Positions 52,841-61,549 of a DNA stretch of 64,000 nucleotides are shown in pieces (the stretch's first letter is position 1; every line of letters starts with the position of its first letter). A program made the translations under genes and the position numbers. Source of the stretch: Thermoflexaceae bacterium (GTDB lineage: Bacteria; Chloroflexota; Dehalococcoidia; Tepidiformales; Tepidiformaceae); the NCBI GenBank assembly GCA_015075555.1, contig JABTUD010000001.1, positions 1,116,001 to 1,180,000 on the forward strand, read 5' to 3'. The notes under the pieces are model-generated. The model saw only the letters and a list, made by a program, of their open reading frames with translations. It searched no databases and was not told where the DNA came from.

Positions 52841-55030
52841 TTGCAGAAGCGATGGGCCGGACTCCTGCTTTGCTTCCTCGCGGCCGCAGCAATCCCCGGC
52901 ACGGGGCTGGCTGATAGCCCCCGCGAGGCTGGCAGCGGCTGGGTCATCGTCGAGTACCGGCCCGGGCCAGGTGAAGCACTGGCAGCGGGGGATGCTTCCG
53001 AGGCGACGCATTCCCGGGCGTACCGTTCGCTTCCTGTGCCGCCCGGCGTGCCGGCTGACGAATACGCTGCGCTGCTGCGGCTCGACCCGCGGGTTGTCTC
53101 GGCCCAGGCGGATGCGACCGTCTTCGCGACGGCACTCCCCGACGACCCCTACTACGGCCCGGAACAGGCGAGCTACCTGGGGCAGATCGGCGTCCCGGCG
53201 GCCTGGAATACGGCGACCGGGAAGAGCACGATCACCGTGGCCGTGCTCGATACGGGCCTCGACCTGGCCCACGAAGACTTCGCGGGACGTCTCTGGGAGA
53301 ACCAGGCCGATGCCAACGGCAACGGCATCGACGATGACGGGAACGGCTGCATTGACGACCGTTATGGCTGCCGCTTCATCAACCTGGACAAGAACCGGGA
53401 ACGCGATTGCGGCTACACATCGAGCGAACGGACCGGTGCCGTGCTCGACGATCACGGGAAGCCGGGCGCGACGAGCCACAGCCACGGCACGATGGTATCG
53501 GGGATCATTGGCGCGGCGGGGAATAACGGCAAGGGCATCGCGGGCGTGGCGTGGGATGTGAAGATCATGGCGATCAAGGTGCTCGACTGCGGGACGCTGG
53601 CCCACGGCGGGCTCCCTTCGGGGGAGATGTTCAACGTCGCCGAGGGGATTCGCTACGCGCAGCGGATGGGCGCGCAGATCATCAACCTGAGCCTGGCGAG
53701 CGCACCGGGGGACCAGAAGGCGGACAACCCGGCCCTGCGGGAGGCGATCCAGGCGGCGCAGAACCAGGGGATCCTGATTGTGACGGCGGCCGGGAACCAC
53801 GGCTCGAACCCTTCACAGCCCGGGCCCGGGTACCCGGCCGCCTACACGCAGTTCCCAAACGTGGTGGCGGTGGGCTCAACGGACAACACGGTGGGCAACA
53901 CCTGGGCATCCTTCAGCGCCTATGGGCCGGCGATTGACTTCGCAGCGCCGGGGTTCAACATTGCCAGCACCACGCGCACGGCGCTTGGCAGTTACGGGCG
54001 CGACAAGGGCACGAGCTATTCGACTCCGCTGGTGACGGGCATGTTCGTGCTGATGATGGCGCGCAATTCGGGCCTCTCCTATTCGGAGCTCCTGCAGATT
54101 GCCGCAAGCGCAGCTACCCCCGCCCCGCCGGCGGGCCACGGGCAGAACTGGGCGGGGGCGGGGGTCATCAACATCGGCGCCGCGCTGGAGCGCATGCCAA
54201 TGGCGATTACGGGCACACCGATGCACGACTGGAAGGACCTGCCGCCCGGCACGGAGGTGCGGGCCACAGTCGATGGCTCAGAGTGCGGCAGCACGACTTC
54301 GTTCGGCTTCGGGCCGGTGACCCGGTTTGTCCTGCGGGTGAAGGCAACAGCCGAATCGGCAGGGTGCGGCGCCCCGGGCAAGACGGTTCAGCTGCACTTC
54401 GGCGGGACGCCGGCCACACCAACCCTCACCTGGGGCGGTCTGAATGCCGACCTCTCGGTGATCAACAAGGACATCAGCACGGTCTCCCCCGACCCGGGGG
54501 CCATCGTTGTTCAGCCCCTGGGCAATTCGTGGAGCAACATCGCCCACCTCGATGCGGATGGGCCTCTGCCCAACGCGCTTTCGTACCTGCCGAACAACTG
54601 GGTGGCGGCAATGAGATGGAACCCGGGCAGCCCCGGTGAGGGGGGAGGCAGCGGATTCCTTGTCGCCGCCCGCAGCGCCCCGGCCTATGTGAGCAACTGG
54701 CCCTCCATCCAGCGGTACGAGGCACTCTGGATCGACGCTTCGGCCGCGAACGTGGCGACGCTGAACCCGAACCCGGTGGCCGGGCGCACAGTTCAGCTGA
54801 TGCCCGGCTGGAACAACATCGTTTACACGGGCACCAGCCTGCCGGTGGACGACGCCCTTGCCAGCATCGATGGCAAGTTCGAGCTGGTGATGAGGTTTGA
54901 CAACTCGACCGGCGCCTGGCTCACGCACCTCCCCGGCCGTTCCCGTTACCTGAACGACTTCGGCGGGCTGCTCAAGCTCCAGGTCTACTGGGTCCTGGTC
55001 ACTGAGCCGGCAACGCTCACGATGAACTGA
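52841..55030 (+). CDS. secreted subtilisin-like serine protease
   Basis: A 729-residue exported S8 peptidase. Signal peptide 1-24, prodomain to about 100, then the catalytic domain with Asp137 (VAVLDTGLD), His215 (SHSHGTMVS), oxyanion Asn319 (AAGNHGS) and Ser392 (KGTSYSTPLV). A D/N-rich insert at 157-173 (DANGNGIDDDGNGCIDD) resembles calcium-binding loops. The C-terminal 270 residues are beta-rich and of unknown family. TTG start with GGGAGGG 4-5 nt upstream. Thus a calcium-stabilised extracellular protease is likely. Confidence 0.93.
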   Translation: MQKRWAGLLLCFLAAAAIPGTGLADSPREAGSGWVIVEYRPGPGEALAAGDASEATHSRAYRSLPVPPGVPADEYAALLRLDPRVVSAQADATVFATALPDDPYYGPEQASYLGQIGVPAAWNTATGKSTITVAVLDTGLDLAHEDFAGRLWENQADANGNGIDDDGNGCIDDRYGCRFINLDKNRERDCGYTSSERTGAVLDDHGKPGATSHSHGTMVSGIIGAAGNNGKGIAGVAWDVKIMAIKVLDCGTLAHGGLPSGEMFNVAEGIRYAQRMGAQIINLSLASAPGDQKADNPALREAIQAAQNQGILIVTAAGNHGSNPSQPGPGYPAAYTQFPNVVAVGSTDNTVGNTWASFSAYGPAIDFAAPGFNIASTTRTALGSYGRDKGTSYSTPLVTGMFVLMMARNSGLSYSELLQIAASAATPAPPAGHGQNWAGAGVINIGAALERMPMAITGTPMHDWKDLPPGTEVRATVDGSECGSTTSFGFGPVTRFVLRVKATAESAGCGAPGKTVQLHFGGTPATPTLTWGGLNADLSVINKDISTVSPDPGAIVVQPLGNSWSNIAHLDADGPLPNALSYLPNNWVAAMRWNPGSPGEGGGSGFLVAARSAPAYVSNWPSIQRYEALWIDASAANVATLNPNPVAGRTVQLMPGWNNIVYTGTSLPVDDALASIDGKFELVMRFDNSTGAWLTHLPGRSRYLNDFGGLLKLQVYWVLVTEPATLTMN

Positions 55031-55052
55031 GCGAGGGTCATTTCCCGGGGTC

Positions 55053-55082
55053 TTGACGGAATTAGCACATTTGTTCTATTCT
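55053..55082 (+). promoter_or_regulatory. promoter with LexA-like box ahead of the ImuB-like gene
   Basis: TTGACG (55053-55058), an 18-nt spacer and TATTCT (55077-55082). The spacer ends with GCACATTTGTTC (55065-55076), close to the Gram-positive/actinobacterial SOS box GAAC-N4-GTTC (one mismatch in the left half). Confidence 0.5.
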
Positions 55083-55110
55083 CGGTAGACCCCCGCCTGG
55101 GAGGCCCACA

Positions 55111-56055
55111 ATGCGCCTGCTTTGCCTGTATTTTCCGCGCCTGGGGATCGAAATCGCCCTCCGGCAATCGCCACACCTGCACGGGCGGAGCGTTGCCCTG
55201 CTTTCTGAACCGGGAGCAGACGGCCGGGTGATGGCCGTCTCGGCGAAGGCCCGCGAGCACGGACTCCTCCCGGGGATGGTGGCGGGCGAGGCTCGCCGGC
55301 GCGACCGCGCATGCGTATTCCTGCCGGGCAATGCCGGGGCCGAGATCGCGGCGCTGGAGCGCATCGCTGCCATCATCCGCCTGCGGGCGACGCCTCTTGT
55401 CGAGGTTGGAGGGGCCTCGCACCTGTTCATCGACCTCACCTCGCCCGGGGGTGTCTACGCCAGCGAGACTGCGGCTGCGCACGGCCTGAGGCAGCTGGCA
55501 GGCGCCTGGGGAGGGGTCAGCGTCCGGGTGGGCGCGGGGAGCACGCGCCAGGCTGCCCTGGCGGCGGCCATCCGGGAGCAGGCACTTCCCTCAGCCCTCG
55601 ACGCGCGCGATCCCGGCGATGAGCCGCCCGTCGCACCGTTTGCCGAAAGGTCGCTCTCGATCCGGGTCAGGTTTGGCGGCGAGTTGGCGGCCACTGCTGC
55701 CCGGGCACGGCTAGGGCAGGCGCTCGCACGACTGGATAGCATCCTCGATGCACGAAATGAGTCCTTCCGTGGGCTCCGAATCGAGGTCGAATGCGATGGC
55801 GATACCCAGCGATTGACCATGAGATTCGCCAACCCGGTCAACGATGCAGGACGCGCGCTTTCGGCCCTGGAATCGCACCGGTGCGATTCCAGGGCCGCTT
55901 CTGAGCACGTGGTCCTGGTAACCCTCGGACGGCTCTGTCCCCGGGCCACACCCGCGTGGGGGGATGCAGCTGGCGTCGCGTCCGGGCAACAGGCGATGCC
56001 GCAACCGGGGGCGCGCCCGCGCTTCCGGCAGATGCTCCTGCGGGCGGCCGGGTAG
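55111..56055 (+). CDS. ImuB-like Y-family polymerase homologue, shortened and probably non-catalytic
   Basis: A 314-residue protein related to ImuB/DNA polymerase Y proteins. The start MRLLCLYFPRLGIEIAL lacks the catalytic D..AFFAS residues of active polymerases; KAREHGLLPGM and SHLFIDLTSPGGV correspond to conserved blocks of the palm, and the C-terminal half contains a little-finger-like region (GLRIEVECDGDTQRL). A helix-hairpin-helix segment appears to be missing, so it is short compared with typical ImuB (about 400-500 residues). A LexA-like box lies in the promoter. No imuA, dnaE2 or lexA is in the window. A 36-bp palindrome lies within the 3' part. Confidence 0.65.
   Translation: MRLLCLYFPRLGIEIALRQSPHLHGRSVALLSEPGADGRVMAVSAKAREHGLLPGMVAGEARRRDRACVFLPGNAGAEIAALERIAAIIRLRATPLVEVGGASHLFIDLTSPGGVYASETAAAHGLRQLAGAWGGVSVRVGAGSTRQAALAAAIREQALPSALDARDPGDEPPVAPFAERSLSIRVRFGGELAATAARARLGQALARLDSILDARNESFRGLRIEVECDGDTQRLTMRFANPVNDAGRALSALESHRCDSRAASEHVVLVTLGRLCPRATPAWGDAAGVASGQQAMPQPGARPRFRQMLLRAAG
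55862..55897. repeat. 36-bp perfect palindrome inside the ImuB-like gene
   Basis: The half-site CGGCCCTGGAATCGCACC is followed directly by its exact reverse complement, with no spacer. In RNA it would form an 18-bp stem. It lies in the coding part for residues ALESHRCDSRAA. Confidence 0.95.
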
Positions 56056-56090
56056 GGTGGCGCGGGTTCGGTCCAACCCGGAGGGGCTGG

Positions 56091-56096
56091 TACACT
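56091..56096 (+). promoter_or_regulatory. -10 candidate for valS
   Basis: TACACT lies 53 nt before the ATG of valS; no convincing -35. Confidence 0.35.
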
Positions 56097-56149
56097 GGAT
56101 TCCTGGCGGGGTTGAGCCGCCGGAACCATACCTCCAGCAAGGGACGGCC

Positions 56150-58855
56150 ATGACCACGCTACCGGCTCGCAAGGAACTACCTCCTGCTTACGAGCCGGCG
56201 AAGGTGGAAGGGCGGATCTACCAGTTCTGGGAGGAGCGGGGCTACTTCCGGCCACGCATTGATCCGTCGCAGAAGCCGTACACGATCATCATGCCCCCGC
56301 CCAACGTGACGGGTGAGCTCCACCTCGGGCACGGGCTTGAGGACGCAATCACCGATGCCCTCGTACGCTGGCACCGCATGCAGGGCGAGCCCGCGCTCTG
56401 GCTCCCCGGCGAGGACCACGCGGGCATTGCCACGCAGAACGTGATCGAGCGCGAGCTGGCCAAAGAGGGCCTCTCGCGGCACGACCTCGGCCGGGAAGCG
56501 TTCGTCGAGCGGGTCTGGATGTGGGTGCGGAAGTACCGGAGCCGGATTGCCGACCAGCATCGCAAGCTTGGCGCGAGCGCCGACTGGTCGCGCGACGTTT
56601 TCACGCTCGACCCCGGCATCGTGAAGGCGGTGCGGACGACCTTCGTCAACCTCTATCGCGATGGGCTCATCTATCGCGGTCTGCGAATGATCAACTGGTG
56701 TCCGCGCTGCGAGACGGCGCTATCGGACCTGGAGGTCGACTACGTCGACCTCGCGGCGAAGCTCTACTACGTGCGCTACCCGCTCGTCGGCGAAGGGGGA
56801 ATGGCGCTGCCGGCCTACGTGGTGGTAGCCACCACGCGGCCCGAGACGATGGTGGCCGACACAGGAGTGGCGGTGAACCCGGCGGATGAGCGTTACGAGG
56901 AGAAGATCGGCCGGATGCTCCTGCTGCCGATTATCGGGCGCGAAATCCCCATCGTGGCCGATGACGCGGTGAAGACCGAGTTCGGAACGGGGGCAGTCAA
57001 GGTTACCCCCGGGCATGACCCGAACGACTGGGAGATGGGACAGCGTCACAACCTGGAAGTCATCATCGCGATGGACCGGCAGGCGCGCATGAACGATGAG
57101 GCGGGCCCTTACGCCGGGATGACGGACGAAGAAGCGCGCGCGGCCATCCTGCGTGACCTGGAGGACGAGGGATTCCTGGACCACATTGAGGAGTACACCC
57201 ACAGCGTGGGGCACTGCAGCCGCTGCAAGTCGGTGCTGCAGCCCATCCCCAGCGAGCAGTGGTGGATCGACGTGCACCGCGAGTACGAGCCGGGGCGATC
57301 GCTTGCCGGGGAAGCGGCAAAGGTGGTGCGCGAAGGGCGGGTCGCAATCGTTCCCCAGCGCTTCGAGAAGGTTTACCTGAACTGGATGGACAACATCCGC
57401 GACTGGTGCATCAGCAGGCAGCTGTGGTGGGGACACCAGGTCCCTGTTTGGTACTGCCCGGATGGCCACATGACCGTCGCCGTCGACGATCCAAACCGCT
57501 GCGGCGAGTGCGACTCGGCAACACTGCGCCAGGACGAGGACGTGCTCGACACCTGGTTCTCCTCGGGTCTCGCGCCCCATGCCGACCTCGGCTGGCCCGG
57601 CGATACCGAAGACCTGCGCTACTTCTACCCCACCAGCGACATGCAGATGGGCTACGACATCATGTTCTTCTGGTGCGCCCGGATGATCATGTTCGCCCTC
57701 TACAACATGCGGCACCTGGGCCCCGAGAATGAGGTGCCCTTCCGCACGGTGCTCTTTCACGGCCTCATTCGCGATGCGAACAACGAGAAGATGACGAAGT
57801 CCCGGGGCAACGTGGTCGACCCGCTGGTGGCGGCCGCGGAGTACGGGGCCGACGCCTTTCGCTTTGCCGTGCTGACCGGGGCGGCAATGGGGTCCGACCA
57901 GCGCTACCAGGACGAGCGCATGGCGGCGGCGCGGAACTTCGCCAACAAGCTCTGGAACAGCGCTCGCTACGTGCTCATGAAGCTCGGCACGCAGAGCGTG
58001 AAGCGCCCCCACCCGCTCGACCGGCGTTCCTTCGCTATCGAGGACCGCTGGATCCTCTCCCGGCTGGAGCGATTGGAAAGCGAGGTGCACCAGCTCCTCC
58101 GTGATTACCAGCTCAACGAAGCCGGCCGCGTCATTGAGGAGTTCCTCTGGAACGATTTCTGCGACTGGTACATCGAGATGACCAAGGTCCGGCTCAACGA
58201 AGGAGACGGCCGGCCCCTCTCTGTTCTCGCCCACGTGCTGGACCACGGCCTCCGCCTGCTCCACCCGATAATGCCGTTCGTCACCGAGGAGCTCTGGCAG
58301 GCCCTTCGCGAACACATCGACGACGAGATGGCGACCGCTCTCATGGTCGCGTGGTTCCCGAAGAGCGGGGGCAACTGGGATGACCCGGGAGCGGAGGCCG
58401 CCATGGAGCACGTCATCGAGGTGAACCGCGCCATCCGCAACATTCGTGCAGAAAAGAAAGTGCCCGCAGGGATGCGACCCAGGGTGTATCTGCAGGCAAG
58501 CGCCTTCGCCCCAGCCCTGGAGGAGACGGCAGCGGCGACGGCCTTCACGTCGCGCGTGGAGCCGCACGTAGTCGCGCCTGGCACCTCTCTGCCGGCCGGT
58601 GACTATGCCTACGCCCGTATCGGCGACACCGAGGTGGCTGTGGCCCTGCCCGAGGTGAATTCGAGCGAGGAGCGGGCCCGGCTGGAGAAGGAGGCCGGTG
58701 AGGCGGCCGCACACATTGAGCGGCTCGAGAGGCAGCTCGCGAACGAGACTTTCCGCGCAAAGGCGCCGGGGCATGTAATTGCAGGCATGGAAGACACGCT
58801 TGCCGAGACTCGCAGGAAAGTGGCGGGGCTCCGCGAACGGCTGGAGGCGCTGTAG
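56150..58855 (+). CDS. valS: valyl-tRNA synthetase
   Basis: A 901-residue class Ia synthetase that charges tRNA-Val and edits threonine. Class I signatures are PPNVTGELHLGHG (about residue 46) and NEKMTKSRGN (about 545); the editing (CP1) domain between them contains TTRPETMVADTGVAVNP and TEFGTGAVKVTPGHDPNDWE. An anticodon-binding helical domain and a C-terminal coiled coil (GEAAAHIERLERQLANE) complete it. ATG 56150 has AAGGGA upstream. The cognate tRNA-Val(GAC) lies at 16913. Confidence 0.98.
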   Translation: MTTLPARKELPPAYEPAKVEGRIYQFWEERGYFRPRIDPSQKPYTIIMPPPNVTGELHLGHGLEDAITDALVRWHRMQGEPALWLPGEDHAGIATQNVIERELAKEGLSRHDLGREAFVERVWMWVRKYRSRIADQHRKLGASADWSRDVFTLDPGIVKAVRTTFVNLYRDGLIYRGLRMINWCPRCETALSDLEVDYVDLAAKLYYVRYPLVGEGGMALPAYVVVATTRPETMVADTGVAVNPADERYEEKIGRMLLLPIIGREIPIVADDAVKTEFGTGAVKVTPGHDPNDWEMGQRHNLEVIIAMDRQARMNDEAGPYAGMTDEEARAAILRDLEDEGFLDHIEEYTHSVGHCSRCKSVLQPIPSEQWWIDVHREYEPGRSLAGEAAKVVREGRVAIVPQRFEKVYLNWMDNIRDWCISRQLWWGHQVPVWYCPDGHMTVAVDDPNRCGECDSATLRQDEDVLDTWFSSGLAPHADLGWPGDTEDLRYFYPTSDMQMGYDIMFFWCARMIMFALYNMRHLGPENEVPFRTVLFHGLIRDANNEKMTKSRGNVVDPLVAAAEYGADAFRFAVLTGAAMGSDQRYQDERMAAARNFANKLWNSARYVLMKLGTQSVKRPHPLDRRSFAIEDRWILSRLERLESEVHQLLRDYQLNEAGRVIEEFLWNDFCDWYIEMTKVRLNEGDGRPLSVLAHVLDHGLRLLHPIMPFVTEELWQALREHIDDEMATALMVAWFPKSGGNWDDPGAEAAMEHVIEVNRAIRNIRAEKKVPAGMRPRVYLQASAFAPALEETAAATAFTSRVEPHVVAPGTSLPAGDYAYARIGDTEVAVALPEVNSSEERARLEKEAGEAAAHIERLERQLANETFRAKAPGHVIAGMEDTLAETRRKVAGLRERLEAL

Positions 58856-58928
58856 CGAGCGGCGCACATGGCCGGCCCGGCCCGACTCAATGGGGCGGAC
58901 CGTTCCTTTCACCATCCGGAGAGTGGGT

Positions 58929-58934
58929 TATCCT
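58929..58934 (+). promoter_or_regulatory. -10 candidate for acyl-CoA dehydrogenase
   Basis: TATCCT lies 63 nt before the ATG at 58998. Confidence 0.3.
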
Positions 58935-58997
58935 ACAGCGCAATCGGGGACATCGGTGCGGTGGCCCTGAAGCGTCTTCGGCAGAAAGGATGGGACG

Positions 58998-60143
58998 ATG
59001 CCTGATTTTGGTTTTTCCCGGGACGAGGAGATGTTCCGGGCCGAGGTCCGGGAGTTCGCCGAGCGCGTGCTCAGCCCCATGCGCCGTAGCTGGGACCACG
59101 ATCGCCAGTATCCCCTGGAACAGATGCAGCGGCTCCTGGAATCGGGACTGCCGGGGCGGGCCCGGGAGATTGGGCCGACGAATGTCCTGCGGGGTATCTT
59201 CGCGGAGGAGATAGCGCGAGCGGACTTCAATTGCGTGTACCCGCTGCTACCGCTCTGGGCCGGGCCCGGCGGTTCGATGGAGGGGATGGGGCTGCCGGCG
59301 CCGCTGGCGGAGCAGGTTTCACGCGGTGAGAGGCTGCAGGCACTGGCCATCACTGAAGCACAGACGGGATCCGACGCGGGGCACGCCGGGACCACGGCGG
59401 TCCGGGACGGGGATGACTGGGTGCTCAATGGTGAGAAGAACAGCGTCTCGACTCTGAACGCGGACTACTTCGTGGTGTTCGCGCGGACGGGCACTGTGGA
59501 GGAAGGTGCGAAGGGAGTGAGCGGCTTTCTCGTGACCCGGGACTCGCCGGGGGTTTCCATTTCCGAGCCGTTCGCGGACATGGGCAACCGGGCGACGCCG
59601 CGCGGCGTGCTGACGCTGACGAACGTGCGGGTACCTGCATCGAACCAGCTGAGCGGCGTGGGGATGAAGGCGTCGGGGTTCGAGCACATCGGCAGGATCC
59701 TCGACACGAACCGGGCCATCATTGGGCTCATCTGCCTGGGGGCGGCAGCGGCATCGGTTGAGGAGACGGTGGCATACGCGAAGGAGCGAGTGCTGTTTGG
59801 CCGTCCGATATCGATGAACCAGGGCGTGGCGTTTCCGCTGGTGGAGGCGAGCACACTCATGGAAGCGGCGCGCCTGCTCTGTTACAAGGCGCTGTGGATG
59901 GCTGACCAGGGCCTTCGGCACACTACCGAGGGAGCGATGATCAAGTGGTGGGTGCCGCGGCTGGCGGGCGACGTCATCCGGGAGTGCATTGTCCTGCGGG
60001 GCCATATGGGCTACACAGAGGAGCTTCCGCTGGAGCAGAGGCTACGGGACGTGCTGGGATGGGAGATAGGCGACGGGACGCCGCAGATCTGCAAGCTGGT
60101 GGTCGCCCGGGCGCTCTTCGGCCGCGAGGCTGCACCGCTGTAG
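58998..60143 (+). CDS. acyl-CoA dehydrogenase-family protein with Asp at the catalytic-base position
   Basis: A 381-residue flavoenzyme of the acyl-CoA dehydrogenase family. N-terminal helical domain, then ALAITEAQTGSDAG as the FAD-binding turn, and a C-domain with VLRGHMGYTEELPLEQRLRD. In medium-chain enzymes the base is Glu in the IYEGT segment; here the same place reads IGDGT, so Asp replaces it. Some cyclic acyl-CoA dehydrogenases use Asp. GGATGGGACG precedes the ATG. Substrate could be a cyclic or branched acyl-CoA; not fixed. Confidence 0.87.
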   Translation: MPDFGFSRDEEMFRAEVREFAERVLSPMRRSWDHDRQYPLEQMQRLLESGLPGRAREIGPTNVLRGIFAEEIARADFNCVYPLLPLWAGPGGSMEGMGLPAPLAEQVSRGERLQALAITEAQTGSDAGHAGTTAVRDGDDWVLNGEKNSVSTLNADYFVVFARTGTVEEGAKGVSGFLVTRDSPGVSISEPFADMGNRATPRGVLTLTNVRVPASNQLSGVGMKASGFEHIGRILDTNRAIIGLICLGAAAASVEETVAYAKERVLFGRPISMNQGVAFPLVEASTLMEAARLLCYKALWMADQGLRHTTEGAMIKWWVPRLAGDVIRECIVLRGHMGYTEELPLEQRLRDVLGWEIGDGTPQICKLVVARALFGREAAPL

Positions 60144-60558
60144 GAGACCAGAGAAGAGCGGCCCAGGGCCCTGGCCGGGGCAAGCGAGAGGGGGAACGAG
60201 GGCAGCACCGCCTGTTCGCCGGGGTGTGCACCTGATCTCATTCTCCGGCGCTTCGGTCTCCCAGGATGGCGCCCCGGCCGGGTTCGAACGGGACAGCGGT
60301 GCCTGCGGAAAGTGGCCGGGGGCTCCTGACATATGGTATGATTTCGCCAGCGAATTAGCCGGTACTCATTCTGTCTACCGTGGGTACCATCAAGATCGCG
60401 CTCGCCGGCAGATAGGCCCGCGTGAGCCAACGACCTGTGAACCAGCGCCGAAGTGCGCCAGGCCGCCTGAACTTCTTCTCCCCGCCGTTTGGAACTGCTC
60501 CGCAAGCGCTGCGGAGCGGCTTCACACACCCACAACGAACGACCGAGAGGAGGCACTC
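60144..60558 (+). other. 415-bp intergenic region: promoter and long leader of the 87-residue gene
   Basis: It contains a TATGAT -10 (60337-60342) and about 210 nt of putative leader with a hairpin, GCTCCGCA and TGCGGAGC around AGCGC (60497-60517), and GAGAGGAGG just before the ATG at 60559. No ORF with a ribosome site is visible in the first 200 bp. Confidence 0.4.
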
Positions 60559-60822
60559 ATGACGACCATCGACCAATCACTCGCCGGCGTCTCCAGGGTA
60601 CCGCGCGTACAGAGGGGGCAATCGGTACATCTTCGCCGAGGGCGCCGCCTGGGAACTGTCGCTGAAGTCCATCCCGACCGCTTCAGTGTCGAACTCTACG
60701 ATGGCCGTACGATCTGGTTGCGCGGCAATAGCGTGGCCAGCAGTGGGATCGACCGGGCCATGCTCGTCTTCGAACCGTACCGCATGGACCACTACATCGT
60801 TGCCCCACCGGGGAACCAGTAA
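60559..60822 (+). CDS. 87-residue small protein, unknown
   Basis: A small basic-then-mixed protein. A strand-rich core HLRRGRRLGTVAEVHPDRFS then YDGRTIWLRGNSVASS looks like a PRC-barrel or DUF2171-like beta barrel, ending with a hydrophobic AMLVFEPYRMDHYIV. The ATG has a strong ribosome site (GAGAGGAGG, 7 nt). Preceded by a long leader. Conserved function not recognised. Confidence 0.65.
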   Translation: MTTIDQSLAGVSRVPRVQRGQSVHLRRGRRLGTVAEVHPDRFSVELYDGRTIWLRGNSVASSGIDRAMLVFEPYRMDHYIVAPPGNQ

Positions 60823-60861
60823 GGCGTTCGCATTACGGTCCCTCTCTGCGACTGCCGCCAG

Positions 60862-61542
60862 CTATCCGCGGAGTATTCGCAGGAGATCCCCGGTGGCAGC
60901 GAGGCCGGGCAGCACCCACTCAGCGCCGCTGGCGGACAGGGCATCAACAGGGTGGGAGCCAGTGGCAACGGCCAGCGCCCTCGCGCCGGTACGGTGGGCG
61001 GCCTCCACATCGAGGGGTGTATCGCCGATGACGATGCACGCGGCCGGGTCCGCCGTGACCCCCGCAGCAGCAGCAAGCCCGGCGATCGCCATGGCGACGA
61101 CTTCGGAACGGTCGGCCGTGGCATCGCCAAAGCCTCCAGCGGCGAACCTCTCCCAGAGGCCGAAGTGGCTGAGCTTCGCCCGGGCGCCGCGACGCATGTT
61201 CCCGGTTGCGAGGCCCACGGGAATTCCTTCGCGCTGGAGGGCGTCCAGGAGGTCGATGACGCCCGGCAGCACCTGGCCGCCCTTCGCCCTCAGTACAGCG
61301 GGGAGGTGATGGAGATAGCCCTCAACGGCCTGCTGGTAGGCGGCGCCATTGCCGGTGGCGAGACCGTGGCGGGCGAGCGTTTCGAGGAAGATGGCGTGGT
61401 CGGTACGTCCATCGAAACTGATGCCCCTGGTGGAATCGTCAATCCCGAACAGTTGCCGGAAGGCCTCGGTCATGGCGGACCTGCCCGCGCCGTGGGTGGT
61501 GACGAGCGTGAGGTCGATATCGAAGAGGACGAGGCGGGTCAT
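60862..61542 (-). CDS. HAD-superfamily hydrolase (phosphoglycolate-phosphatase-like)
   Basis: A 226-residue HAD enzyme. FDIDLTLV is the nucleophile motif I, LATGN motif II, the Lys of the ARAKLSHFG block motif III, and IGDTPLDVEAA motif IV. Cap region of the phosphoglycolate phosphatase type (C1). ATG 61542 is preferred to a TTG at 61572, because it follows the upstream stop by 7 nt. Substrate unknown. Confidence 0.87.
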   Translation of the reverse strand: MTRLVLFDIDLTLVTTHGAGRSAMTEAFRQLFGIDDSTRGISFDGRTDHAIFLETLARHGLATGNGAAYQQAVEGYLHHLPAVLRAKGGQVLPGVIDLLDALQREGIPVGLATGNMRRGARAKLSHFGLWERFAAGGFGDATADRSEVVAMAIAGLAAAAGVTADPAACIVIGDTPLDVEAAHRTGARALAVATGSHPVDALSASGAEWVLPGLAATGDLLRILRG

Positions 61543-61549
61543 CGCGCCG

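Noticed and set aside
56056-56149. T-box riboswitch before valS
   Set aside because: The intergenic is only 94 nt and lacks the T-box TGGNACC-type sequence and a terminator.
60497-60517. Hairpin as an intrinsic terminator
   Set aside because: No T-run follows it and it lies shortly before a gene on the same strand with a good ribosome site.
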